Assembly: GCA_017548045.1 (NCBI GenBank) | Contig: JAFYNR010000054.1 | Coordinates: forward strand, 1 to 52,312 | Source of the DNA: Clostridia bacterium | Lineage (GTDB): Bacteria; Bacillota; Clostridia; Oscillospirales; Acutalibacteraceae | Reading direction: 5' to 3' | DNA length: 52,312 bases | Shown here: piece after piece, positions 32,360 to 40,223 of the stretch | Numbering within the stretch: position 1 is the first letter of the stretch | How the letters are laid out: every line of letters starts with the position of its first letter | The notes under the pieces: generated by a model | Database searches by the model: none | What the model was told of the DNA's origin: nothing | What the model saw: only the letters and a program-made list of their open reading frames with translations | Translations under genes and position numbers: made by a program

Positions 32360-33472
32360 ATGGCAAGGTTTGAATATATCGAAATACGAAATGCGCAGCT
32401 TGAACTCTTAGGCATTATTGATGATGCAAACAGCATGATTTGGCACAGCGTTTATTATGGCATAGGCGATTTTGATATTGAAATTGCCAAAACAAAAAAG
32501 GCGCTGGAACTTTTGCGCAGGGGTAATTTTGTTACCCGTTACGATAGCGATGAAATCGGCATTATTGAAAGCGTTGAAACGCTGACCAATGAGGCGCAAG
32601 AAAAGGTATTGACCGCAAGCGGGCGCTTTGCAAAGGTTTTATTAAATCGCCGCTTGATTTATCAGTTAAGTGGATCACAAAACAAAGCAACCGTTTTAAG
32701 CGGAAATGTGCAAACCGCCGTTCGCGGGCTTGTAAGCAATAACGCCATTAATTGCCCGTTTGACAGCAAGCGCAATATTTCACTTTTGGAGCTGGGCGCA
32801 GCTGATAGCTCAATAAATGAAATTATTGTTGATGAAAACGGCAAGGCGGCAAGCAAGCAAGTGAGTTATCAAAACTTGCAGGAATATACTGATGAATTGT
32901 TGCAGGAATATGAGATTGGCGCAAAGGTTATTTTTGCCGATTTGGGAAAATTGCAATATGTCTGTTATAAAGGCCGCGATTTGTCAAGCGATATTATTTT
33001 TGGCGTTGATTTTGATAACCTGATTAATATATCAGTAAGCGAAAATGATGCGGCTTTGCGTACCACGGCATTAATCGGCGGCGCTGGTGAAGGCCTTGAA
33101 CGCTTTTACTCGCTTATAGGCGGGGAAATGCAGGGGCTTGACCGCCGCGAGGTATTTATTGATGATTCAAGTATTGCCCGTACCTATAAGGATGCGGCAG
33201 AAACGGAGCAGGAATATACTGCGGCCGTTTACAAGGAAATGCTTGACACAGACGGCGCGCAAAAGCTTGCGGATATGAAAGCAACGCAGCTTTTTTCTTG
33301 CGCCTTAGACCTTAACAACAGCCCTTATATTTTCGGCGTTCATTACGATGTGGGCGATGTTGTAATGCTTTCGGAAAATGAGCTTGATATATTTGCCCCC
33401 GTGCGCATTTTGGAAATAACAGAGGTACGCGATTCGGCGGGGTATTCTGTTGATGGCGTGATTGGAGTGTAA
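32360..33472 (+). CDS. Tail-associated baseplate protein (Gp37-like)
   Basis: 370 residues from ATG 32360 (GGAGCGGAGG upstream). The start RFEYIEIRNAQLELLGIIDD and the following GDFDIEIAKTKK match the siphovirus ReqiPepy6 Gp37-like family, which has a Tal-like hub fold. It should form the tail tip below Dit. It lacks a long C-terminal lysozyme or fibre extension. Confidence 0.82.
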   Translation: MARFEYIEIRNAQLELLGIIDDANSMIWHSVYYGIGDFDIEIAKTKKALELLRRGNFVTRYDSDEIGIIESVETLTNEAQEKVLTASGRFAKVLLNRRLIYQLSGSQNKATVLSGNVQTAVRGLVSNNAINCPFDSKRNISLLELGAADSSINEIIVDENGKAASKQVSYQNLQEYTDELLQEYEIGAKVIFADLGKLQYVCYKGRDLSSDIIFGVDFDNLINISVSENDAALRTTALIGGAGEGLERFYSLIGGEMQGLDRREVFIDDSSIARTYKDAAETEQEYTAAVYKEMLDTDGAQKLADMKATQLFSCALDLNNSPYIFGVHYDVGDVVMLSENELDIFAPVRILEITEVRDSAGYSVDGVIGV

Positions 33473-33475
33473 AAA

Positions 33476-33802
33476 ATGGAGTTTAACGATAATGCACTTT
33501 TCATTTTAACCCTTGTTCTTGGCGTTCTTACAATTATTAATTTTGTTTCAGGCCAAAAAGATAAGGCCAGCAAAAGCGGCAAGGGCAACGGGGAAGTGTT
33601 AAGCACTTTGATATCAATTCAGGATAAGCTTGTTGACCTGAAAAGCGATACAAACGAAATTAAAAACAAGCAAAACGAGCAGGGGCTTGAAATTGCAACC
33701 CTGAAAGAGAGTGCGCGACAGTTTGAAGAATGGAAAAAAGCGGCTGAAAAGCGCATACATATTCTTGAAATAACTATTGCAGGAGGCGAAAGCAATGAAT
33801 AA
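33476..33802 (+). CDS. Small membrane-anchored coiled-coil protein (108 aa)
   Basis: A single N-terminal transmembrane helix (FILTLVLGVLTIINFV) is followed by a Lys/Gly linker and coiled coil. It overlaps the holin start by 8 bp. It resembles XhlA-like lysis accessory proteins in design, so a role in lysis is plausible. Confidence 0.6.
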   Translation: MEFNDNALFILTLVLGVLTIINFVSGQKDKASKSGKGNGEVLSTLISIQDKLVDLKSDTNEIKNKQNEQGLEIATLKESARQFEEWKKAAEKRIHILEITIAGGESNE

Positions 33803-34157
33803 TGAATATATCAATGAAATTCTTGGCGTGATAATCACGGCGTTTGTTATTCCTCTTATTACTTATTTGAGCAATGAAGCAATTAAGCTGCTTAAAGAAA
33901 AGGTGGCTGAGCTTAAAATTAAGAAGGCTGAAAGCGTGGCGCAGGCGGCCGTTGCGGAAGTGTCACAAACTTATGTTGATCCCCTCAAAAAGGCGGGAGC
34001 TTTCACGGATGAAAACGCGCTTATTGCGTTCAACAAAGCTTTTGAACTTGGCAAACAGCTGATTAATGAAAGCACGCAGGAGCTTATTGCGGAAATACAT
34101 AATAATTTTGATAGCTGGCTGCAAGCGCAGATTGAAACGGCTGTTAAAAACAAGTAA
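33795..34157 (+). CDS. Phage holin, LLH-like family
   Basis: 120 residues from ATG 33795 with AGGAGG upstream. One N-terminal transmembrane helix (ILGVIITAFVIPLITYL) precedes long helical segments including QTYVDPLKKAGAF, a hallmark of LLH-type holins. It should permeabilise the membrane to release the amidase at lysis. The lysin is about 17 kb away rather than adjacent. Confidence 0.82.
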   Translation: MNNEYINEILGVIITAFVIPLITYLSNEAIKLLKEKVAELKIKKAESVAQAAVAEVSQTYVDPLKKAGAFTDENALIAFNKAFELGKQLINESTQELIAEIHNNFDSWLQAQIETAVKNK

Positions 34158-34172
34158 CAGGAGGGCAAAGCT

Positions 34173-35945
34173 ATGGCACAGAAAAGCGGCTTTTTTAATT
34201 CGCTGCTTGTAGATGGCGAATATGACCGCGCAATTAATGCAAACGACTTCCGCAATTATATGGCGGCAGTTGTTTCAACGGGCGTGCGCCGTTCGTATTT
34301 GAATGATTTGAGGGTTACGGCTGCGGGCGGTATGGCTTTATCAATCGGCGCGGGTTTTGCTGTTGTTGAAGGCGCATATTTTCTCAATGATACGGCTTTC
34401 AATTCTTTCACAGTGCCGACAGCACCCACGGGCGAGCGTTCCCGCATTGACCGCGTTGTAATTCGCCTTGATGATTCTGTAAGCGTGCGCGAGGTTACAT
34501 TTGCATACAAGCAAGGAACGCCTGCGGCTGAGCCTGTTGCGCCTGCGCTTGTTCGCAGCGGTGATATATACGAAATCGCGCTTGCGGATATTGTTGTTGC
34601 TCCGATGGTAACAGAAATTACGCAGGATAAAATTACAGATCAGCGCCCGAATGAGGCGTTATGCGGCTGGGTAAGCACGCCCCTCGGTTATGAGGGCTTA
34701 ATTGCAAAGGTTGATACAGAAATTGAAGAATGGTTTGCGGATAAGCGTGATAAACTTGCCAATGTAACACTTTTTAAGCGTTATATTTGGAGTACAACAT
34801 TGACCGCCGCAGCTGCAAGCGTAACATTTGATATCCCGCAGTATGAGGCGGGCAGCACTTCAATTATTGATGTGTTTGTTAACGGCAATATTGAGCTTGA
34901 AGGCAGTGATTTTACACTGAACGGCAGCACAATTATTTTTTCAGGCACTAAAAATGCAGGCACGGAAATTAATGTTATTTGCTGGAAAAGTATTGACGGC
35001 ACAGGCCTCGGCTCTGTAAGCGATGAGGTAACGCTTTTGCAAAACAAAGTTGCAACCCTTGAAGGCGCTGCAACCTATACATACAGATGCACGGGCGCAA
35101 ATGACAATGTAAGCCTTTCACAGATTGCGCAGGCCTTTTATAGCGGCTATTATGTTGCAGAGGATTGCACCCCCGCAGCGATTGCCTTCTTGGAGGCGCT
35201 GGGCGGCAATGCAAGGCTTGCAGCATTAGGCAACCGCACGCAAATGCTTGTTCGCGTTGTTGGTGCTTGCGGTGTTACTGCTCCGTATTCAGGCGATGGC
35301 TCAGCAACAAGCCGCTTTAAGTGGTTTAATTTGGGCTTATCGGAGCATACGGATAAAAGGCTGATTTTTGATTTTGCATACTGCGATCAGATTGAAATAC
35401 CTTTAAGCGGTGCAACGGGCAATATTGTTTTCTTTGGCACTGACCTTTTCATTAAAAATGTAAGTGTTAAGGCGCTGGGAACTGCAAGCGGCTGCGATTG
35501 CATTATTACAGATGGTGCGCTTAGCAATGGCGATGTTCATTTTGAAAATGCTCGCTTTTATGTTGAAACAACAGGCAAGGCGCAAATTGCTGTAAACGGC
35601 TGTTTTCGTGATTGCGAGGGCGTTGTTATAAGCACAAAAAATCACGCGCTTGCTTTTTCGCCTGAGAGTACCAGCTTAATAAGGCTTGACGGCGGCAAAT
35701 ATCTTGCATATGCAACAGGCACATATATCGGCGCAGTTATTTATATATATGCAAACCGCACAAACGGTGTTGTTTATGCAAACGGTGTTAATTGCCCCAC
35801 GGTTGAAAAAAGCGGATATAATCAAACCCTTTTAGCTGGGGGCTTTGCGGGTAAAGCGCTCATGTTCGGCATGATATCAACATTGCCGAAAGATGGCGAG
35901 TTTGTTGTTGACAGCAACCGAATCAATTTTAATAAGCCTCAGTAA
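34173..35945 (+). CDS. Tail fibre / receptor-binding protein (590 aa)
   Basis: The N-terminal 200 residues (GFFNSLLVDGEYDRAINAND, VEGAYFLND, TDQRPNEALCGWV) match the conserved base of many siphovirus fibre proteins. From about 270 the sequence becomes Gly/Ala-rich and beta-repetitive, with a C-terminal adhesin-like region. It probably binds the host surface polymer. It follows the holin and ends the late operon before a strong terminator. Confidence 0.75.
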   Translation: MAQKSGFFNSLLVDGEYDRAINANDFRNYMAAVVSTGVRRSYLNDLRVTAAGGMALSIGAGFAVVEGAYFLNDTAFNSFTVPTAPTGERSRIDRVVIRLDDSVSVREVTFAYKQGTPAAEPVAPALVRSGDIYEIALADIVVAPMVTEITQDKITDQRPNEALCGWVSTPLGYEGLIAKVDTEIEEWFADKRDKLANVTLFKRYIWSTTLTAAAASVTFDIPQYEAGSTSIIDVFVNGNIELEGSDFTLNGSTIIFSGTKNAGTEINVICWKSIDGTGLGSVSDEVTLLQNKVATLEGAATYTYRCTGANDNVSLSQIAQAFYSGYYVAEDCTPAAIAFLEALGGNARLAALGNRTQMLVRVVGACGVTAPYSGDGSATSRFKWFNLGLSEHTDKRLIFDFAYCDQIEIPLSGATGNIVFFGTDLFIKNVSVKALGTASGCDCIITDGALSNGDVHFENARFYVETTGKAQIAVNGCFRDCEGVVISTKNHALAFSPESTSLIRLDGGKYLAYATGTYIGAVIYIYANRTNGVVYANGVNCPTVEKSGYNQTLLAGGFAGKALMFGMISTLPKDGEFVVDSNRINFNKPQ

Positions 35946-35958
35946 TAATATGAATTTA

Positions 35959-35996
35959 AAAAGCGGGTGGCCTTTATGGGCTGCCCGCTTTTTTCT
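35959..35996 (+). terminator. Terminator of the prophage late operon
   Basis: AAGCGGG (35961-35967) with CCCGCTT (35984-35990), extended inward by GGCC/GGGC, followed by a T-rich run. Strong 11-12-bp stem; it insulates host DNA from the late operon. Confidence 0.85.
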
Positions 35997-36030
35997 TTTG
36001 CTCAGCGAGTTAAAACCCGCCTTATTATCA

Positions 36031-36067
36031 TTAACGCACGGAAATGAGCGTTAAGTGCGTTTTTTTA
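36031..36067 (+). terminator. Second terminator-like element with alternative hairpins
   Basis: TTAACGC (36031-36037) can pair with GCGTTAA (36048-36054), or ACGCAC with GTGCGT (ending 36060) before a seven-T run. The two pairings exclude each other. The second, ending in T7, looks like a terminator. Confidence 0.55.
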
Positions 36068-36141
36068 CTAAGTTAACGCACATTTTTGCGATTTTTTCAC
36101 AATAACTTAGTTAAAACTTGCAATTTTAACTAAGTTAACGC
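36067..36141. repeat. Repeats near attR: 14-bp inverted repeat and ACTAAGTTAACGC direct repeats
   Basis: TAACTTAGTTAAAA (36103-36116) and TTTTAACTAAGTTA (36124-36137) form a perfect 14-bp inverted repeat with a 7-nt spacer. ACTAAGTTAACGC occurs at 36067-36079 and 36129-36141. These lie 35 to 110 bp from attR. They may be protein-binding sites for excision control or a bidirectional terminator. Confidence 0.65.
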
Positions 36142-36157
36142 GAACTTCCAATTATAT

Positions 36158-36196
36158 CCAACATCAGTGTGCTAATTCAGTAGGCGGCCAGATGGT
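36158..36196. other. attR of the prophage (core TTCA 36176-36179)
   Basis: Phage half-site AACATCAGTGTGCTAA (36160-36175), then the shared TTCA, then host SASP codons GTAGGCGGC. The half-site is a 12-of-16 inverse of the phage half-site at attL. The host side resumes in the codon phase of the 5' SASP fragment. Confidence 0.85.
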
Positions 36197-36236
36197 TAAG
36201 AAGATGATCGAAGCTTACGAAAACGGTATGAAATAA
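36180..36236 (+). pseudogene. Alpha/beta-type SASP, C-terminal fragment
   Basis: Eighteen codons, VGGQMVKKMIEAYENGMK, then TAA. VGG-x-hydrophobic-x-KK/R-hydrophobic is the hallmark second motif of alpha/beta SASPs (SspA: VGGEITKRLV). No start codon or ribosome binding site precedes it, so it is untranslated while the prophage is present. Joined to 2588-2722 it gives a 63-residue SASP of normal length. Confidence 0.93.
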
Positions 36237-36253
36237 ATCCGCTTTGCAAAAGG

Positions 36254-36284
36254 GGGCTTCCGCATTGGCGGAGGCTCTTTTTCT
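36254..36284 (+). terminator. Terminator of the SASP gene
   Basis: GGGCTTCCGC (36254-36263) pairs with GCGGAGGCTC (36268-36277) using two wobbles, then TTTTTCT. Confidence 0.8.
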
Positions 36285-36349
36285 CACATAACACCGCATA
36301 AATCTGATAAAATGAAGCAAAATATTACAGATATGAACGGAGTGATTTT

Positions 36350-36790
36350 ATGAAAATAACCGGCGGAGAATACGGCAAAATGGCAAAAAAGGCATCGCCG
36401 CCCACAAACAAGCTGAAAAACGGAATTTTGGCCTTTGTCATCGGCGGCTTGGTGTGTAGTCTTGGTGAGGGCATCGGTATGCTCTATGAAAGGCTCGGTG
36501 CGGATGCAGACGAGGTGAAAATGCTTGTTCCCGTAACGCTTATTGTTGTTGCCGCCTTTCTGACGGCACTTGGTGTGTTTGATAAAATTGCGTACTACGC
36601 AGGCGCAGGGACTATTGTGCCCATAACAGGCTTTGCAAATTCAATCGTTTCGCCTGCAATGGAGCATCAGAGCGAGGGCAGAATCCTCGGCACGGGTGCC
36701 AATATGTTCAAAATCGCAGGCCCCGTGCTTGTCTACGGCACCCTTGCGGCGGTGATTTACGGGGTTGTGTATTATATGACGGGCAGATAG
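36350..36790 (+). CDS. spoVAC: Stage V sporulation protein AC (SpoVAC)
   Basis: 146 residues, ATG 36350 with CGGAGTG upstream. Features of SpoVAC are the hydrophobic segments at about 26-48, 60-78 and 118-140 and the conserved GEGIGMLYERLG and GFANSIVSPAMEHQSEG stretches. It is a membrane subunit of the SpoVA channel for calcium-dipicolinate uptake into the forespore and release at germination. SpoVAD/AE partners are not in the window. Sporulation genes of this class are sigma-G dependent, like alpha/beta SASPs, and it sits 113 bp after the split SASP gene. Confidence 0.9.
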   Translation: MKITGGEYGKMAKKASPPTNKLKNGILAFVIGGLVCSLGEGIGMLYERLGADADEVKMLVPVTLIVVAAFLTALGVFDKIAYYAGAGTIVPITGFANSIVSPAMEHQSEGRILGTGANMFKIAGPVLVYGTLAAVIYGVVYYMTGR

Positions 36791-36811
36791 CCCCAAAATT
36801 TCAATTTGATA

Positions 36812-36840
36812 TTGATAAAAGCACGGAATACTTGTATAAT
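36812..36840 (+). promoter_or_regulatory. Sigma-A type promoter before the GH16 gene
   Basis: TTGATA (36812-36817), 17-bp spacer, TATAAT (36835-36840). The start codon is 33 bp downstream. Confidence 0.75.
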
Positions 36841-36872
36841 ATTTCTGTATAAATTTTTAACGGAGTGATATT

Positions 36873-37727
36873 ATGAAAAGTATTCTGTCTTTTTTTGCGT
36901 CGATAATCATTCTTATCTGCACATCCCTTGATATTCCCTGCTTCCCCATGGGCGAAAAGCTTGATATGGAGAAGTTTGACCCTGTGCCCACCTTTGCTGA
37001 GGATTTCAGCGGCGAGCTTGACCGCAGTGTGTGGTCGGGTCACTATCAGTACGGCAACAGAACCGTTGACAGAAAAGGCAGCTACTGGAATCAGTACCTT
37101 GCTCAGACCAAAGACGGCAACCTTGTTATTCCCGTTGTTTACCTTGAAGAGGGTATGGGCGGCAAGGGTGCAGGCTGGTACACTGCAGGCATTGATACGG
37201 ATTCCGATGCCAAAAACGGCTTCAGCCAGAAATTCGGCTACTTTGAGTGCAGATGTATTCTGCCCGAGGGTGCGGATATATGGAGCGCTTTCTGGCTTAT
37301 GAACAGCGGTGTGTTTGACGAAGACGGCAGCGGCAGAGACGGCACGGAAATCGATATTTTTGAAAGCGACGGCTACGAAAATCTTTTCAAATACAACGTT
37401 TCGTCAAATCTTCATTTTGACGGCTACGGCGATGCACATCAGAAGCTGGGCGCAACCCGCTTTCTTATCAAAAACAATCCCTACGAGGAGTTCAATACAT
37501 ACGGCCTTGAGTGGAACGAAAACGAATATATTTTCTACATCAACGGTGTTGAAACCTTCCGCACCTCCTTCGGCGGAGTGAGTCAGAATGAAGAATATAT
37601 CATTCTTTCCGTTGAAATGCGAGGCGAAAACGGCATTCCCTCCGAAAGAGAGAATGCTCCCGCAGAGGGCGCGGAATTTATCGTTGATTATGTAAAAGTT
37701 TATCAGTATATAGATTTGGCTAAATAA
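36873..37727 (+). CDS. Secreted glycoside hydrolase family 16 (beta-glucanase-like)
   Basis: 284 residues with a hydrophobic N-terminus (about 1-20) that may be a signal peptide or anchor. The catalytic signature EIDIFES (Glu nucleophile and acid/base, about residues 167-173) and WSAFWLMN upstream are those of GH16, which cleaves beta-1,3 or mixed beta-1,3-1,4 glucans and related polymers. The C-terminal strand FIVDYVKVYQ is also typical. Transcription should start at the sigma-A promoter just upstream. A metallophosphoesterase gene follows after 12 bp. Confidence 0.88.
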   Translation: MKSILSFFASIIILICTSLDIPCFPMGEKLDMEKFDPVPTFAEDFSGELDRSVWSGHYQYGNRTVDRKGSYWNQYLAQTKDGNLVIPVVYLEEGMGGKGAGWYTAGIDTDSDAKNGFSQKFGYFECRCILPEGADIWSAFWLMNSGVFDEDGSGRDGTEIDIFESDGYENLFKYNVSSNLHFDGYGDAHQKLGATRFLIKNNPYEEFNTYGLEWNENEYIFYINGVETFRTSFGGVSQNEEYIILSVEMRGENGIPSERENAPAEGAEFIVDYVKVYQYIDLAK

Positions 37728-37739
37728 AAGAGGGTAAAA

Positions 37740-38942
37740 ATGAAAAGATTTATAAAAAAAACAGCGGCGCTTATTCTTGCCGTTGCAATGGTGTTCAGCG
37801 TTCTGACCGTATCGGTTTCGGCACAGACAGATAAGACCTTAAAGTTCAACGAAGACGGAAAATTCAGAATAATGCACGTTACAGATACTCATCTTGAAGA
37901 GTCAAACCTCAAAGCATCTGTCTGGGCAATAGGCGAAGCCTGTGATATTGAAAATCCCGATCTGGTTGTTATAACAGGCGATAATGTTCAGAACTGCAAA
38001 GATGCCGCTGATACAAAGAAGCTTATTGACGGGCTTATGTCGGTTTTTGAAACAAGAAATATTCCCGTTGCGGTAACTTTCGGTAATCACGATTCCGAAA
38101 CAGGCGCAATGTCAAGAGAAGAGCTTATGGCTTATTACAACACCTTCTCCTGTTCGGTTTCCGTTGATGACGGCGAGGCGCTTTCGGGCTGCGGAACATA
38201 TAATCTCCCCATTATGTCATCCGACGGTGAAAAAGTTAAGTTCAACGTCTGGGTATTTGACTCAAACGATTATGATGAAGACGGAAATTATTCCTGTGTT
38301 CAGGCAGATCAGGTTGAGTGGTACAAAGCAAAGTCAGATGAGCTCAAAGCGGCAAACGGCGGCGAGAAAGTTTATTCGCTTGCATTCCAGCATATCATTG
38401 TTGCCGAAATATATGATGCGCTTAAGATGGTTGATTCAGAGAAGCTTTTCTCTTATGAGCATATCTATAACAAAGGCGAATACTATATGTTTGACCCCGA
38501 GGGCACAAACTACGGAACGTTAAATGAGATGCCTTGTCCCGGTCTTGATAACTTCGGTCAGTTTGATGCAATGGTTGAAAAAGGCGACGTGCTCGGTATT
38601 TTTACGGGACACGACCACACAAATGCATTCGGTGTCAGATACCGTGGCATCGATATTATGAACTCTCTCAGCTCGCGTTATAACGGCGATGCATTTTCAA
38701 CTCAGTATGGCTACAGAATGCTTGAGATTGATGAAAATGACACTTCGGTTTACTCAACAAAAGCTGTTCATTGGTATGATATTTTCGATATGGAGTATGC
38801 CGTCAATGAAATGAAAATCGGTGATGATTACAGCTTTAAAACTGCTCTCGACATTGCTTTCAAAGGATTTTTCCAGAAGTACTATGATGAGTTTTGCAGA
38901 TTTTTTGTTTCGGCAATAACAGGCAGAAAAGTGTCGTATTAA
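37740..38942 (+). CDS. Secreted calcineurin-like metallophosphoesterase
   Basis: 400 residues with a clear signal peptide (Lys-rich start, hydrophobic core to about 25, VSA-Q cleavage near 28). Metal-binding motifs are VTDTH (about 49), ITGDNVQN (about 80), FGNHDSE (about 115) and FTGHDH (about 295). It is an extracellular phosphatase or phosphodiesterase, perhaps recovering phosphate or trimming surface polymers. It is probably cotranscribed with the GH16 gene and ends at a terminator. Confidence 0.88.
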   Translation: MKRFIKKTAALILAVAMVFSVLTVSVSAQTDKTLKFNEDGKFRIMHVTDTHLEESNLKASVWAIGEACDIENPDLVVITGDNVQNCKDAADTKKLIDGLMSVFETRNIPVAVTFGNHDSETGAMSREELMAYYNTFSCSVSVDDGEALSGCGTYNLPIMSSDGEKVKFNVWVFDSNDYDEDGNYSCVQADQVEWYKAKSDELKAANGGEKVYSLAFQHIIVAEIYDALKMVDSEKLFSYEHIYNKGEYYMFDPEGTNYGTLNEMPCPGLDNFGQFDAMVEKGDVLGIFTGHDHTNAFGVRYRGIDIMNSLSSRYNGDAFSTQYGYRMLEIDENDTSVYSTKAVHWYDIFDMEYAVNEMKIGDDYSFKTALDIAFKGFFQKYYDEFCRFFVSAITGRKVSY

Positions 38943-38957
38943 TCAAATAACAAAAAG

Positions 38958-38990
38958 CCCTTGATTTGTTTTGAATCAAGGGTAATTTTT
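38958..38990 (+). terminator. Terminator after the phosphoesterase gene
   Basis: CCCTTGATT (38958-38966) with AATCAAGGG (38974-38982), 9-bp perfect stem, then TAATTTTTT. Confidence 0.85.
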
Positions 38991-39000
38991 TATCTTCTTG

Positions 39001-39029
39001 TTGTAATTTGTATATTGTTATGATAAAAT
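39001..39029 (+). promoter_or_regulatory. Promoter of the surface-polymer locus
   Basis: TTGTAA (39001-39006), 17-bp spacer, TAAAAT (39024-39029). It is the clearest promoter before the ten or more following rightward genes. Confidence 0.65.
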
Positions 39030-39063
39030 AATAATACTTATGAGCAATGAAACAGGTGTTTAT

Positions 39064-40215
39064 ATGAAAAAGAACTCAAAGAAAAAAAGGATATTGGCAT
39101 TACTCCTGCTGATTCCGTTTGTTCTGGTAATCGGCACGTTTGCAGGAATCGCGCTTCCGCTTATTATCAGCTATAACAACAATGCTTATGAAGAAGTTGA
39201 TATCGTTGAAAGAAGCGATGAATACGTTGTTCCCGAAATGGATTCTCAGCCTGCCGAATGGGCAGACGTAACAATCGGTGCAGACGAGGTTGGAAGAGAC
39301 TATGAAGACGCAACTCTTGCCAACAACGTCAACGGCGGTGGCGGAAATATAAAAGGTGACAGCTACGACAGAAACGCTTCTTTCGGCAGAAACGAAAATG
39401 CAAAGAGTGTTTACGGCAAAACGCCTATTTATAAAGTCGCAAAAAAAGACCCCAACATTGAAAATATTCTTGTTATCGGAACCGACTCGCGAGACGTTGT
39501 TCGTGAGCGAGGCAGAAGCGATGCGATGATTGTTCTTTCATATAACAAAAAAACAGGTAAAATCAAGATGATTTCAATTCTCCGAGATTCGCTTGTACCT
39601 ATTGAAGGCAGGGGCTGGAACAGAATCAATGCCGCATATTCATTTGACGGCGTAGGTCTTGCAGTAAATACAGTAAACCAGCTTTTTGATCTTGATATTC
39701 AGCGTTTTGTTGTTATCGATTTCAACGGTGTAACAGACTTTATCGATAAAGCAGGCGGTGTAACAATCAACCTTACTCAGAAAGAGGTTGATTATCTTAC
39801 TAACTACAGTGGCGGAAATGTAAATTACAATGTCGGCCCCAACAAATTCAATGGTGACAGAGCCCTTGCATATATGAGAATCAGAAAGATTGACAGTGAC
39901 TTCAAGCGTACGGAAAGACAGAGAAACGTTATTGAAACCCTTGCAAAGAAGATTGTTACAGAAAAGAGTCTTTCTGAAATTTATGATCTTACTAATTTTG
40001 CTTTCGGTCTTGTCAAAACAAATATAAGCATCGGTGAGCTTACATCTATTGTTTCTGAGGTTGCAACAGATGCAATGAGCAGCGGACTTAAAATGGAATC
40101 GCATAACGTTCCGTTCAACGATGCATATGCTTATAAACGTTATAACGGAATGGCTATTATTTCGTTTGATATAGATGATGCCGCAAGAAGAGTAAATAAA
40201 ATAATTTACGGATGA
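39064..40215 (+). CDS. LCP (LytR-CpsA-Psr) family cell-wall polymer ligase
   Basis: 383 residues from ATG 39064 (AGGTG upstream). A short cytoplasmic Lys-rich end, one transmembrane helix (about 10-33) and an extracellular LCP domain (about 140-345) are visible. Conserved residues are seen in NILVIGTDSRD, SDAMIVLSYNKKTGKIKMIS, SILRDSLV and RIRKIDSDFKRTERQR. LCP enzymes transfer teichoic acids, capsule or other polymers from undecaprenyl carriers to peptidoglycan. Its location at the head of the polymer locus fits attachment of the exported chain. Confidence 0.92.
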   Translation: MKKNSKKKRILALLLLIPFVLVIGTFAGIALPLIISYNNNAYEEVDIVERSDEYVVPEMDSQPAEWADVTIGADEVGRDYEDATLANNVNGGGGNIKGDSYDRNASFGRNENAKSVYGKTPIYKVAKKDPNIENILVIGTDSRDVVRERGRSDAMIVLSYNKKTGKIKMISILRDSLVPIEGRGWNRINAAYSFDGVGLAVNTVNQLFDLDIQRFVVIDFNGVTDFIDKAGGVTINLTQKEVDYLTNYSGGNVNYNVGPNKFNGDRALAYMRIRKIDSDFKRTERQRNVIETLAKKIVTEKSLSEIYDLTNFAFGLVKTNISIGELTSIVSEVATDAMSSGLKMESHNVPFNDAYAYKRYNGMAIISFDIDDAARRVNKIIYG

Positions 40216-40223
40216 GGGATAGT

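Larger units (their letters stand above)
2719..36179. mobile_element. Siphovirus-type temperate prophage, about 33.46 kb, integrated in a SASP gene
   Basis: Distance between the TTCA cores is 33,457 bp. The element carries a serine recombinase at its left edge, a repressor/Cro switch, replication genes with an iteron cluster, a complete HK97-type head module, long-tail module, lysis genes and a fibre gene ending in a strong terminator 180 bp before attR. All structural modules appear intact. Two early genes (PAPS-reductase-like and the second methyltransferase) are frameshifted. A second, unrelated tyrosine recombinase lies inside. Joining the flanking host sequence restores an uninterrupted SASP reading frame, so clean excision would repair the host gene. 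Confidence 0.95.

Noticed and set aside
36103-36137. Insertion-sequence terminal inverted repeats
   Set aside because: The arms are separated by only 7 bp with no transposase between them, so they form a hairpin and not IS ends.
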